Shown here: positions 56,247 through 64,000 of the stretch, one piece after another | Position numbering within the stretch: the stretch's first letter is position 1 | Layout: every line of letters starts with the position of its first letter | Source: Piscinibacter lacus | GTDB lineage: Bacteria > Pseudomonadota > Gammaproteobacteria > Burkholderiales > Burkholderiaceae_C | NCBI RefSeq assembly: GCF_016735685.1 | Contig: NZ_JAERRA010000001.1 | Span: forward strand, 1,922,001 to 1,986,000 | Reading direction: 5' to 3' | DNA length: 64,000 bases | Made by a program: the position numbers and the translations under genes | Notes under the pieces: model-generated | What the model saw: only the letters and a program-made list of their open reading frames with translations | The model's database searches: none | Told to the model about the DNA's origin: nothing

Positions 56247-58397
56247 TCAGCGACCGCGGCGCTTGCCGCCCCAGTTGCCGCCGCCCCCGCCCCCGCCGCC
56301 CTTCTTGCCGCCCTTGTTGAAGTAGGCGTCGGCGCCGATGTAGCCCACCGAGGTCTGCATGGGATCGGGTTGCTTGGGACCGCCCTTGGGCCCCTTGGGG
56401 CCGCCGGCCGCACCGCCCTGCTCGCCGCTGTCGGGCCGGCCGAAGCCGGCGACGATGCGCTGCGAGCCCTTGACGAAGCGGCGGTCGAAGGTCTGTTCCA
56501 GCGGGTTGGGGATCGCGCCGCCGGGAACGTAGTCGTCGTCGATGCGCTGGGCGCCGCCGAAGCCCTGCGCCGGGCGGCGCGGGCCGCCCTTGGCGAAGCG
56601 GCGGTCGAAGGTCTGCTCCAGCGGGTTCGGGATGCGGCCCACATCCTCGAACAGGGCCTCGCCGTCGGCATCGCGCAGCACCTCGCGCGGCGGACGCTCG
56701 GGCCGCGGCGGGCGCGCGGCACCGCCCTGCGGGCCGCCGGCCGGACGCGGGCCCTTGCCGCCCGGGCCGAACTTGTTGCCGCCGGGCTTGCCCGGCTTGC
56801 CGCCGCCGGCCGGGCCGCGGGCCTGCTGCTCGCCGGGCTGCGGACGCGGGCCGTTCTGCATCGGCTTCGGACCGCGCGCGGCCTTGCCGGTCTTGACGGC
56901 GGGCTGCGGACGCGGGCCGTCATGCAGGCCGGCAAGCTGGCGGATGACCTTGAGGTCGGGCTCGTCCAGCTCGACCCAGACGCCGCGCTTGAGGCCGCGC
57001 GGCAGCACGACGCTTCCGTAGCGGATGCGGATCAGGCGGCTGACGACCAGGCCGACCGATTCGAAGAGCTTGCGCACCTCGCGGTTGCGACCTTCGGAGA
57101 TGACGACGCGGTACCAGTGGTTCGCGCCTTCGCCGCCGCCGTTGTCGATGCTGCGGAAGGCCGCCGTCTGGCCGTCGATGGCCACGCCGGCCAGCAGTTG
57201 CGCGCGCTGCAGCTCGCCGAGCTGGCCGAGCACGCGGACCGCGTATTCGCGCTCGACACCGAAGCGCGGGTGCATCAGCCGGTTGGCCAGGTCGCCCGAG
57301 TTGGTGAAGAGCAGCAGGCCTTCGGTGTTGATGTCGAGCCGGCCGACCGACAGCCACTTGCCCTGCGGCAGGCGCGGCAAGTGGCGGAAGACGGTGGGGC
57401 GGCCTTCGGGATCGCTGTGCGTGACGACCTCGCCGGTGGGCTTGTGATAGGCCAGCACGCGGGCGGTCGGCGGGTGGATGCGCAGGCGCACCGGCTTGCC
57501 CTTGACCTCGACGCGGTCGCCGATGACGACGCGCATGCCGAGGTGGGCGACCTCGCCATTGACCGTGACCTGGCCGTCGGCGATGAGCTGCTCCATGTCG
57601 CGGCGCGAGCCCACGCCCGACTGGGCCAGCACCTTGTGCAGCTTGGGCGCATCGGGCTCGGCTTCGAGCACGCGCTTGCCGGCGTCGGCCGGGCCTTCAT
57701 CGTCGCCCGCATCGTCCGGGCTGTCGCCGGCCGCGGCGGCCTGGGCGGCGGTTTCGGCCTCGGGGTCGTAGTGGCCGGTGATCAGCGCATCGAAGAGCGC
57801 GCGGGCAGCGACCAGGCTTTCGACCGGCGGCGGCACGGCCGTGGGCCGGCCGGGGCGCGGGGCGCTGCCGGCGTCGGGGGCAGCATCCTCGTCCGCAGGG
57901 GCGGATGCGGTGTCGGCCGTGTCGGTCGCGTCGGCTTGCGGCGCGGCGGATGCCGCCGGAGATTCGGCGGGCCAGCCGGCCTCGGCGCGCAGTGCGGGCG
58001 GTGCGTCGGGATCGGACTCGGCCGCGATCTCGGGATCGGTCTGCGCCACGGCGGCCGCGGCCGGCTTGCGCGGGCTGCGGCGGTGCGGGGCCTTGGGTTC
58101 GGCAACTTCGGCGACTCCGGCGACTTCAGGGGCCGCAGCATCCTGCACCGGAGACGGGGTCGGCTCGGCCGGGAGGGCGTCGGCGACTGCTTCCGCAGCC
58201 ACGGGGGCGGCCGCCCGGCTGCGGCGCCGCGGCGCGGGGCTTGCGGCCACGGCGTCCGCAGCAACCTCGGGGGCCGGGGCGGTATCCGCCGCAGGGCGGG
58301 CGGCGGCGCTGCGGCGCCGACGGGCGGGGGCCGCGGGCCCGGCGGTGTCGGCCGGCGGGGAAAGGTCCGGCGCGTCGGGCTGTTCGTTCATGCTCAT
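56247..58397 (-). CDS. rluB: 23S rRNA pseudouridine(2605) synthase RluB-type
   Basis: RsuA/RluB/RluE-family pseudouridine synthase, 716 aa, more than twice the E. coli length. A long Ala/Pro/Arg-rich region (about 1-240) is predicted disordered; then an S4 domain (about 245-305) and the synthase domain with the catalytic Asp in [14 protein letters not shown] (about 352). The C-terminal 230 residues are rich in Gly, Pro, Arg and Lys, ending GGKRRGR, and include the 16-residue element [16 protein letters not shown] twice (40 residues apart). Start overlaps the scpB stop as ATGA. Confidence 0.92.
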   Translation of the reverse strand: MSMNEQPDAPDLSPPADTAGPAAPARRRRSAAARPAADTAPAPEVAADAVAASPAPRRRSRAAAPVAAEAVADALPAEPTPSPVQDAAAPEVAGVAEVAEPKAPHRRSPRKPAAAAVAQTDPEIAAESDPDAPPALRAEAGWPAESPAASAAPQADATDTADTASAPADEDAAPDAGSAPRPGRPTAVPPPVESLVAARALFDALITGHYDPEAETAAQAAAAGDSPDDAGDDEGPADAGKRVLEAEPDAPKLHKVLAQSGVGSRRDMEQLIADGQVTVNGEVAHLGMRVVIGDRVEVKGKPVRLRIHPPTARVLAYHKPTGEVVTHSDPEGRPTVFRHLPRLPQGKWLSVGRLDINTEGLLLFTNSGDLANRLMHPRFGVEREYAVRVLGQLGELQRAQLLAGVAIDGQTAAFRSIDNGGGEGANHWYRVVISEGRNREVRKLFESVGLVVSRLIRIRYGSVVLPRGLKRGVWVELDEPDLKVIRQLAGLHDGPRPQPAVKTGKAARGPKPMQNGPRPQPGEQQARGPAGGGKPGKPGGNKFGPGGKGPRPAGGPQGGAARPPRPERPPREVLRDADGEALFEDVGRIPNPLEQTFDRRFAKGGPRRPAQGFGGAQRIDDDYVPGGAIPNPLEQTFDRRFVKGSQRIVAGFGRPDSGEQGGAAGGPKGPKGGPKQPDPMQTSVGYIGADAYFNKGGKKGGGGGGGGNWGGKRRGR
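56474..56633 (-). repeat. 40-bp direct repeat inside rluB, two copies 120 bp apart
   Basis: Bases 56474-56513 and 56594-56633 are 38/40 identical (differences at 56496/56616 and 56508/56628). The spacing of exactly 120 bp keeps the frame, so the protein repeats [13 protein letters not shown]. The sequence between the copies is not repeated. Confidence 0.85.
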
Positions 58398-59215
58398 GTC
58401 GTCTCGGTAGGAGGACGAGGGTCGGCCGCAACTTCGGCATCCGGGGCCTGGGAGGCGGCCGGTGCGGCGACAGGAAGGACGTCCGCCGTCACGGCGTCGT
58501 CCGGGCTTGGGGCCACCACCTCGTCCGCCCCGTCGGGGCGGGCCAGGTTCGGCGCCGTGGCGCGATCCGCCGGCTCGGCCGGATCGTCTTGGCGGTCCTC
58601 CACCCCGGGGGTGGGCCGCAATTCCGGCCCGGCGCCTTCAGGCAGCACCGGGTCCGGGGGAAGCAGGGAAAGGGTCTGGCCGGCATTCGGATCGCCGCCC
58701 AGGCCGCTGCCGTCGAGCGGCGGCAGCTCGGCCAGCGAGGCCAGGCCGAGGTCGTCGAGGAAACCGCGGGTCGTCGCGAACAGCGCGGGCCGGCCCGGCG
58801 CCTCGCGATGGCCGATCACCTCGATCCAGCCGCGGTCCTCGAGCTGCTTGATCATCGGGGCGCCGACGGTCACGCCGCGGATGTCCTCGATGTCGCCGCG
58901 GGTGACCGGCTGGCGGTAGGCAATGATGGCCAGGGTTTCGAGCGTGGCACGGGTGTAGCGCGGCGGCTTCTCGGGGTTCAGGCGATCAAGGTGCAGGCGC
59001 ATCGCCGGCCGGCTCTGGAAACGCCAGCCGCTGGCCAGTTCGACCAGTTCCAGGCCGCGGTCGGCCCAGTCCTCGGCGAGGGCGTCCAGCACCGGACGCA
59101 GCGTCACCGCGTCGACCGGGTCGTCGAAAAGCAGCTTCAGCTCGCGCAGCGGCAAAGGCTCGCGCGCACAGAGCAAGGCGGCTTCGAGGACGCGCTTGGC
59201 ATCCTGAATGTTCAT
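58394..59215 (-). CDS. scpB: Segregation and condensation protein ScpB
   Basis: Winged-helix kleisin-associated subunit of the SMC-ScpA complex, 273 aa. The two winged-helix domains (about 1-80 and 85-165) have [37 protein letters not shown] and [16 protein letters not shown]. An Ala/Pro/Asp-rich tail of about 100 residues is added compared with the 190-200 aa family norm. scpA is not visible in this window. Its stop overlaps the rluB start. Confidence 0.93.
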   Translation of the reverse strand: MNIQDAKRVLEAALLCAREPLPLRELKLLFDDPVDAVTLRPVLDALAEDWADRGLELVELASGWRFQSRPAMRLHLDRLNPEKPPRYTRATLETLAIIAYRQPVTRGDIEDIRGVTVGAPMIKQLEDRGWIEVIGHREAPGRPALFATTRGFLDDLGLASLAELPPLDGSGLGGDPNAGQTLSLLPPDPVLPEGAGPELRPTPGVEDRQDDPAEPADRATAPNLARPDGADEVVAPSPDDAVTADVLPVAAPAASQAPDAEVAADPRPPTETT

Positions 59216-59442
59216 CGATCGCAGCTTCGGGGCTGCCAGGCAGCCGGAGGTCGGACAGGGTGCGGGCCGCAGGGGCCCGACGGAACCGGAATCCGCCGAT
59301 CAAGGGCGCGCCATTCCGGGAGGCAGGACGGGGGCCGCGAAGGAAGGCTGCGGCCTGTCATGCCGGCGGATTCACACCGCCTCTCAGGGGCGTAGTGTAC
59401 GGGACGCCCCTGCATGCCCTGGCGGCCGCCTGCGGGAGGCGT
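59216..59442. other. 227-bp intergenic region between rluD end and scpB
   Basis: Upstream region of scpB (minus) and downstream of rluD (minus). A -10-like TACACT on the minus strand (plus AGTGTA, 59394-59399) is the only promoter-like element, without a good -35. A 67-codon minus-strand frame ends as ATGA at the scpB start, but it is low-complexity (Arg/Pro) and not convincing. Nothing else is recognised. Confidence 0.4.
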
Positions 59443-60510
59443 TCACGAGGCGGTCCAGTGCACGCCCGGCGCCTCGGCCGGCAGGGCCGCGTGCAGGTCG
59501 AGATCCGCCAGCGCGGCCAGCAGATCGGCCGGCGGCGGCGCCACGCAGCGCAGGCGCTTGCCGCTGACCGGATGCACCAGGCTCAGCACCCGTGCATGCA
59601 GGGCCTGGCGCAGCAGGCCGGCGGCCGGCGCGCCGCCGTAGACGGCATCGGCCAGCAGCGGATGGCCGCGGTGGGCCAGGTGGACGCGGATCTGGTGCGT
59701 GCGACCGCTGTGCAGCACGCAGCGCAGCAGGCTGATGCCGCGCGGCCCGGCCGCGGGGGCCTCGCCGAGGCGCTCGATGTCGGTGCGGGCCGGCTTGCCG
59801 CTGGCGAGCACGGCCATGCGCACGCGCGAGGCCGGGTCGCGGCCGATCGGCGCGTCAATGGTGCCGGCGGGTGGCAGCAGGCCGTGGGCCAGGGCCAGGT
59901 ATTCGCGGTGCACCTCGCGGGCGGCAATGGCACGCACCAGCGCGGTCTGCGCCGCCAGGGTCTTGGCGACGACCATCAGGCCGCTGGTGTCCTTGTCGAG
60001 CCGGTGGACGATGCCGGCCCGCGGCAGCGCCGCTGCGCCGGCATGGTGGGCCAGCAGGCCGTTGAGCAGCGTGCCGGACCAGTGCCCGGCCGCCGGATGC
60101 ACGACCATGCCGACCGGCTTGTCGAGCACCATCAGCGCCTCGTCCTCGTGGACGATGGTCAGCGGCATGGCCTCGGGCCGGAAGGCCTGGCTCTGCGGCG
60201 TCGGCACCAGGCGCAGCCGCAGTTGCTGGCCGGCCAGCAGGCGCTTGGACGGCGTGCTGACGGGCCGGCCGTCGACCGTCGCCTCGCCCTGCGCGATCAG
60301 GGTCTGCACATGGCTGCGCGAGAACTCGGGCGCGAGCCGCGCAAGCCAGCGGTCCAGCCGCTCGCCATGCTCGGCGGGCGCGACCTGGCCGCTGCGCAGC
60401 TCGGCCGGGGCCTCGTCCGGACCCTCGGCATCGGCCTCGTCGGCCCCCCCCTCCGGCACCTCGGCGCAGCGCGGATCGGCCAGGGGGGCACCCCTATACT
60501 CTTCGATCAT
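59443..60510 (-). CDS. rluD: 23S rRNA pseudouridine(1911/1915/1917) synthase RluD
   Basis: Modifies helix 69 of 23S rRNA. 355 aa: an acidic N-terminus, an S4 domain (about 50-100: ERLDRWLARL, SRSHVQTLIAQGEATVDG) and the synthase domain with catalytic Asp172 in HRLDKDTSGLMVV. RluA-family motif DKPVGMVVHP and RTHQIRVHLAHRGHPLL are present. The start ATG at 60510 is chosen over any upstream one, since the frame is then antisense to bamD. Divergent from bamD (54 bp). Confidence 0.95.
   Translation of the reverse strand: MIEEYRGAPLADPRCAEVPEGGADEADAEGPDEAPAELRSGQVAPAEHGERLDRWLARLAPEFSRSHVQTLIAQGEATVDGRPVSTPSKRLLAGQQLRLRLVPTPQSQAFRPEAMPLTIVHEDEALMVLDKPVGMVVHPAAGHWSGTLLNGLLAHHAGAAALPRAGIVHRLDKDTSGLMVVAKTLAAQTALVRAIAAREVHREYLALAHGLLPPAGTIDAPIGRDPASRVRMAVLASGKPARTDIERLGEAPAAGPRGISLLRCVLHSGRTHQIRVHLAHRGHPLLADAVYGGAPAAGLLRQALHARVLSLVHPVSGKRLRCVAPPPADLLAALADLDLHAALPAEAPGVHWTAS
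60495..60500 (+). promoter_or_regulatory. Predicted bamD -10 box
   Basis: TATACT (5/6) lies 64 bp before the bamD ATG at 60565, within the rluD N-terminal codons. -35 poor. Confidence 0.5.
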
Positions 60511-60564
60511 TTGTCCTTCGTTGGGCGCCTCACCCCCTGCGGGCTGGCGCCGAAGTCCCACGCG

Positions 60565-61401
60565 ATGAACCTGCACCGCCAACCGCCCCGCGCCGGCCGC
60601 CTCGGCCGCGCCTCCCTGATGGCTGCCGCCGTGGTCCTGCTGGCAGCCTGTGCGTCCAAGCCCGGCCTGGGCAATGACGTCGAGAAGTGGGATGTGACGC
60701 GATTGTATGAAGAGGCCCGCGACGAATCCGCCTCGGCCAACTGGGAACGCGCGATCCAGCTCTACACCCGCCTGGAAGCCCGCGCCGCCGGCACCCAGCT
60801 TGCGCAGCAGGCCCAGCTCGACCTGGCCTATGCGCAGTGGAAGAACGGCCTCAAGCCCGAGGCCCTGGCCACGCTGGAGCGCTTCATCAGCCTGAACCCT
60901 AGCAGCCCGGCGCTGGACTACGCCTACTACCTGCAGGGGCAGGTCAATTTCAACGAGCGGCTCGGCCTGCTCGGCAGCTTCGCCCGGCAGGATCTTTCCG
61001 AGCGCGACCAGCAGGCCTCGCGCGATGCCTACCAGAGCTACCGCCAGGTCGTCACCCTCTTCCCGAATTCGCGCTACGCGCCGGATGCCGGCCTGCGGAT
61101 GAACTACATCCTCAACACCCTGGCGCAGTACGAGGTGCATGTGGCGCGCTACTACGCACGCCGCGGCGCCTGGGTGGCCGCGGTGAACCGTGCGCAGCAG
61201 GCGGTACAGGAATTCCGCAATGCGCCGGCCGTCGAGGAGGCGCTGTTCATCATGGTCCGCGGCTACGACGAGCTGAAGCTGCCCGAGCTGCGCGACGACG
61301 CCCAGCGCGTGCTGGTCAAGAACTTCCCGGACAGTGCCTACCTGCGCGATGGCCTGAACGCGGCCCCCAAGGTCAAGAAGCCCTGGTGGCAGGTCTGGTG
61401 A
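60565..61401 (+). CDS. bamD: Outer-membrane assembly factor BamD
   Basis: Essential TPR lipoprotein of the BAM complex, 278 aa. Lipobox LLAAC (Cys29), then TPR repeats (LYEEARDESASANWERAIQLY, AQLDLAYAQWKNGLKPEALATLERFI) and the BamD-typical YQSYRQVVTLFPNSRYAPDA. Ends PWWQVW. Its last 29 bp overlap the end of the convergent helicase gene. Confidence 0.96.
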   Translation: MNLHRQPPRAGRLGRASLMAAAVVLLAACASKPGLGNDVEKWDVTRLYEEARDESASANWERAIQLYTRLEARAAGTQLAQQAQLDLAYAQWKNGLKPEALATLERFISLNPSSPALDYAYYLQGQVNFNERLGLLGSFARQDLSERDQQASRDAYQSYRQVVTLFPNSRYAPDAGLRMNYILNTLAQYEVHVARYYARRGAWVAAVNRAQQAVQEFRNAPAVEEALFIMVRGYDELKLPELRDDAQRVLVKNFPDSAYLRDGLNAAPKVKKPWWQVW

Positions 61402-63421
61402 GTTCGGCCAGCCAGTCCAGCGCCTCGTCCAGATCGTCAAGGCGCGGCATGGGCGGCAAGGCAGCGAGAAGCTGCCGGCCATAACCCGGCGCCGCCAGGC
61501 GCGGATCGGCCACCACCAGCAGGCCGCAGTCGCTCTCGCGGCGGATCAGGCGCCCGGCGCCCTGTTTCAGCGCCACCGCAGCCTCGGCCACGAAGTAATC
61601 GTTGAAGGGACTGCGGCCCTCGGCCTCCAGTTGCCGGCTGCGCGCCTCGACCAGCGGGTCGCTCGGCGGCGGGAAGGGCAGCTTGTCGATCAGCACGCAT
61701 TGCAGGGCCTCGCCCGGCACGTCGATGCCCTCCCAGAAGCTGGCCGAGCCCACCAGCAGCGCCGGCTCGCCGGCCACGAAGCGCTCCAGCAACTGCCGCT
61801 TCGGCAGCCGGCCCTGCACCAGCAGGGCGATGCCGGCCTCGGCCAGCGGGGCTTCCAGATCCTCGGCAATGCGCTGCAAGGCCCGCAGCGTCGTCGTCAG
61901 CACGAAGGTGCGGCCGCCCAGGCGCAGCGCGCAGCGGGCGGCCAGGGCCGCGACGGCGGCCGGATGCTCGGGGCTGTTCGGCCGCGGGAAGCGCGCCGGC
62001 ACATGCAGCCGGGCCTGTCGCGGATAGTCAAAGGGGCTGTCGAGCTTGAGCGTGCGGGCCCGGTCGTCCAGGCCGGTGCGTTCGGTGAACCACTGCAAGC
62101 GCGCGTCCGCGCCCAGCGTGGCCGAGGTGAAGACCCAGGCCCGCGGTGCCGCATCGAGCTGGCCCTGCATGGCCTCGCGCACATCGAGCGGGCTGTCGAC
62201 CAGCCGCATCGCCAGGCTGCCCAGCTCGATCCAGCGCACCCGGCCCGGCTCGGCCGGCTGGCCGAAGGCCCGGGCCGCCTGGCGCAGGGCCTGGGCGCGG
62301 TCGGCGAGCTTGGGGAAATCGGGTGCCAGCTCGCTGACGGTATCGAGCGCGGCCTGCACCGCCTCGGCCGCCGCGGCGAGCGCGGCCAGGCCCTCGGCGA
62401 AGTCCGGCGCCTCGGCCCGGTCCTCCCAGCGCAGCTTCAGGCTGCCGCCGCGCGGCGGGCGATGGGCCAGCGGGCCGGCGGCGGCCAGGCGCAAGTCGCG
62501 GGCGGCGCGGTCCAGCCGGCCCGCCAGTTCGGACCAGGGCTGCAGGCCGCGGGCCTCGCGCAGGCCGGCGGCCAGCAGGTCGCGGGCGAGGTCCAGGGCC
62601 TGCGCGCTGCCAAGGTTGCGGCCCAGGAAGCCGACGCCGGCCTCGGCCAGTTGGTGGGCCTCGTCGAAGATGGCCAGCTCGACGCTGGGCAGCAGCTCGG
62701 CCATGCCGGTGTCGCGCAGGCTCAGGTCGGCGAAGAAGAGGTGGTGGTTGACGACGACCAGGTCGGCCGCCATGGCCTCGCGCCGGGCCTGCATCACATG
62801 GCATTCGCGGAACTGCGGGCAGTCGCTGCCCAGGCAGTTCTCGCGGGTGGAGGTGATCAGCGGCAGCAGCGGCGAGCGCTCGTCCAGGCCTGGCAGGCCG
62901 GCCAGGTCGCCATTGGGCGTGCCCTGGGCCCAGGTCTCGATACGGGCCAGCGCGCGCTGGGTGGCGGCATCGGCCGTGCTGTCCTCGCCACGGGCCAGGA
63001 TCAGGCGGTGCTGGCAGAGGTAGCTGCCGCGGCCCTTGAGCAGCGCGGTGCGCAAGGGCAGGCCCAGGGTGTCGCGCAGGGCCGGCAGGTCGCGGCGGTA
63101 GAGCTGGTCCTGCAGGCTCTTGGTGGCCGTGCTGACCAGGGTGCGACGGCCCGAGAGCAGGGCCGGCACCAGGTAGGCGAAGGTCTTGCCGATGCCGGTG
63201 CCGGCCTCGACGACGAGCACCGCCTGGTCGACGATGGCCTCGGCGACGGCCGCCGCCATCTGCTGCTGGCCGGCACGTTCGAGGTAGGACGGATCCTGCG
63301 CGGCCAGCGGCCCCTCGGGGCCGAAGCAGCGGGCCACGGCCCGGGCCAGGTCCTCGGGCGGCGCCGCGTCGGGCCAGGGCAGCGCGTCGCGCTCGGCGGG
63401 GTCGGGGCGGTCGGCATCCAT
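61373..63421 (-). CDS. ATP-dependent DNA helicase, DinG/YoaA type
   Basis: Superfamily 2 XPD-like helicase, 682 aa. Walker A EAGTGIGKT (72-80), DEAH-type box (IFDEAHQLAE), Walker-related motifs VLTTTLRAL and GSASFWEGIDVPG, and the QGAGRLIRRESD motif VI. Iron-sulfur cysteines are plausible: Cys in SYLCQHR and the NCLGSDCPQFRECH group. Closer to the YoaA subgroup by length and GAGRLIR, so DinG/YoaA-type rather than a definite name. 37 bp before the convergent part of the ZapE-like gene. Confidence 0.9.
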   Translation of the reverse strand: MDADRPDPAERDALPWPDAAPPEDLARAVARCFGPEGPLAAQDPSYLERAGQQQMAAAVAEAIVDQAVLVVEAGTGIGKTFAYLVPALLSGRRTLVSTATKSLQDQLYRRDLPALRDTLGLPLRTALLKGRGSYLCQHRLILARGEDSTADAATQRALARIETWAQGTPNGDLAGLPGLDERSPLLPLITSTRENCLGSDCPQFRECHVMQARREAMAADLVVVNHHLFFADLSLRDTGMAELLPSVELAIFDEAHQLAEAGVGFLGRNLGSAQALDLARDLLAAGLREARGLQPWSELAGRLDRAARDLRLAAAGPLAHRPPRGGSLKLRWEDRAEAPDFAEGLAALAAAAEAVQAALDTVSELAPDFPKLADRAQALRQAARAFGQPAEPGRVRWIELGSLAMRLVDSPLDVREAMQGQLDAAPRAWVFTSATLGADARLQWFTERTGLDDRARTLKLDSPFDYPRQARLHVPARFPRPNSPEHPAAVAALAARCALRLGGRTFVLTTTLRALQRIAEDLEAPLAEAGIALLVQGRLPKRQLLERFVAGEPALLVGSASFWEGIDVPGEALQCVLIDKLPFPPPSDPLVEARSRQLEAEGRSPFNDYFVAEAAVALKQGAGRLIRRESDCGLLVVADPRLAAPGYGRQLLAALPPMPRLDDLDEALDWLAELTRPATRAS

Positions 63422-63458
63422 CGGGTCCGGGCCGGTATAGGAGCCGGCCCCGCCGGCC

Positions 63459-64000
63459 TCAGGTCAGCCGGGTGTCGACGCTGCGGTGCGGCAGGGCCAG
63501 GAATTCAGCGCTCTGCATCTCGTTGAGCCGCGAGACCGTGCGCGGAAACTCATGCGCGAGCGGCCCCTCGGTGTAGAGCTGCTCGGGCGGCACCGCCGCC
63601 GAGATCGCCAGCTTGACCCGCCGGTCGTAGAGCACGTCGATCAGCCAAGTGAAGCGGCGCGCCTCGGACGCCAGCTTGGGCGGCATCTGCGGCACGTTGG
63701 ACAGCAGCAGGGTGTGGAACTGGCTCGCGATTTCCAGGTAATCGTTCTGCGAGCGCGGGCCGCCACAGAGCTGCGCGAAGTCGAACCAGACCACGCCGCC
63801 CGCCCGGCGCCGGGCGCGCAGTTCGCGGTGCTCGATGTTCAGCAGGGGCGCCTCGTCGGCGCACTCGGCCAGCTTGCTGAAGGTCTCGGCGAGCCCGGCC
63901 TCGGCCTCGGCACCCGCCGGGCAGTGGTAGAGCGCGACCTGCTCCAGCGTGCGGCGGCGGTAATCGATGCCCGCGTCGACCTGCTTGATCACCAGATGCG
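63459..64000 (-). CDS. zapE: AFG1/ZapE-family ATPase, C-terminal part (5'-partial)
   Basis: Cell-division-associated P-loop ATPase of the AFG1/ZapE family; only the C-terminal 180 residues are in the window. Visible: GIDYRRRTLEQ, VVWFDFAQLCGGPRSQNDYLEIA, and the ending TWLIDVLYDRRVKLAISA with PHRSVDTRL, all typical for the family's distal half. The frame is open to base 64000, so the upstream GTG near 63992 is internal, not a start. Walker motifs lie beyond the window. Confidence 0.88.
   Translation of the reverse strand, partial: HLVIKQVDAGIDYRRRTLEQVALYHCPAGAEAEAGLAETFSKLAECADEAPLLNIEHRELRARRRAGGVVWFDFAQLCGGPRSQNDYLEIASQFHTLLLSNVPQMPPKLASEARRFTWLIDVLYDRRVKLAISAAVPPEQLYTEGPLAHEFPRTVSRLNEMQSAEFLALPHRSVDTRLT

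Noticed and set aside
59212..59415. 67-codon minus-strand frame ending as ATGA at the scpB start
   Set aside because: Arg/Pro-rich, no ribosome-binding site, and the only -10-like element lies downstream of its start; probably chance.

Overview
The window is a gene-dense, very GC-rich (roughly 70%) chromosomal segment. The gene content and order point to a betaproteobacterium of the order Burkholderiales, in the Rubrivivax/Leptothrix/Ideonella-like part of the group. Two things support this: the run purA-hisZ-DUF2065-hflC-hflK-hflX-hfq-der-bamB-yfgM-hisS-ispG-rodZ-pilW-rlmN-ndk, and the house-keeping families present. The assignment is inference from content; no species call is possible. There are no insertion sequences, prophage genes or CRISPR arrays. 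Almost every base is coding, and the largest gene-free stretch is about 280 bp.

Layout. 1-2588: a PAS histidine kinase (cut at the window edge) and a FixJ/LuxR-type response regulator, closed by a terminator. 2762-8936: oligopeptidase A, rpiA, pyrD, a small lytic transglycosylase and ettA. 9219-12877: a sulfur-oxidation module made of a SoxYZ-like fusion carrier, SoxC, a SoxD-like cytochrome c lipoprotein and a convergent Crp/Fnr regulator; soxXAB are absent here. 13044-16661: a HAD dehalogenase-like enzyme, RhlE helicase, a Cys-rich small protein and an M48 metalloprotease. 16701-21324 (minus): etfB-etfA with a strong terminator, then an acyl-CoA dehydrogenase and a nitronate monooxygenase. 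21475-26111 (plus): murI, then molybdenum-cofactor genes moaA-mobA-(GNAT)-moeA, which would supply the cofactor used by SoxC. 26140-31804 (minus): RND pump and adaptor, rnhA and a methyltransferase whose start codon overlaps that of divergent gloB. 31803-34384: gloB-mltD. 34419-37532 (minus): dnaX-ybaB-recR.

37633-39212 holds an unusual PurM-like protein and an RNA cluster: the 4.5S SRP RNA gene, tRNA-Arg(TCT) on the minus strand and tRNA-Pro(TGG). From 39274 to 59215 all genes lie on the minus strand in tightly spaced, often ATGA-overlapping units. In transcription order these are scpB-rluB, ndk, rlmN-pilW-rodZ-ispG-hisS-yfgM-bamB-der-hfq-hflX-hflK-hflC-DUF2065-hisZ-purA and a phosphoribosyltransferase. 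59443-64000 holds rluD divergent from bamD, a DinG-type helicase and the C-terminal part of an AFG1/ZapE ATPase cut by the window end.

Most of the window is ordinary core genome. The observations most worth following are the reduced Sox module with an internal SoxY-type cysteine, the PurM paralogue with a rewritten nucleotide-binding motif, the shared CATG start of gloB and the methyltransferase, a duplicated 40-bp element inside rluB, and a palindrome placed on the predicted transcription start of etfBA.
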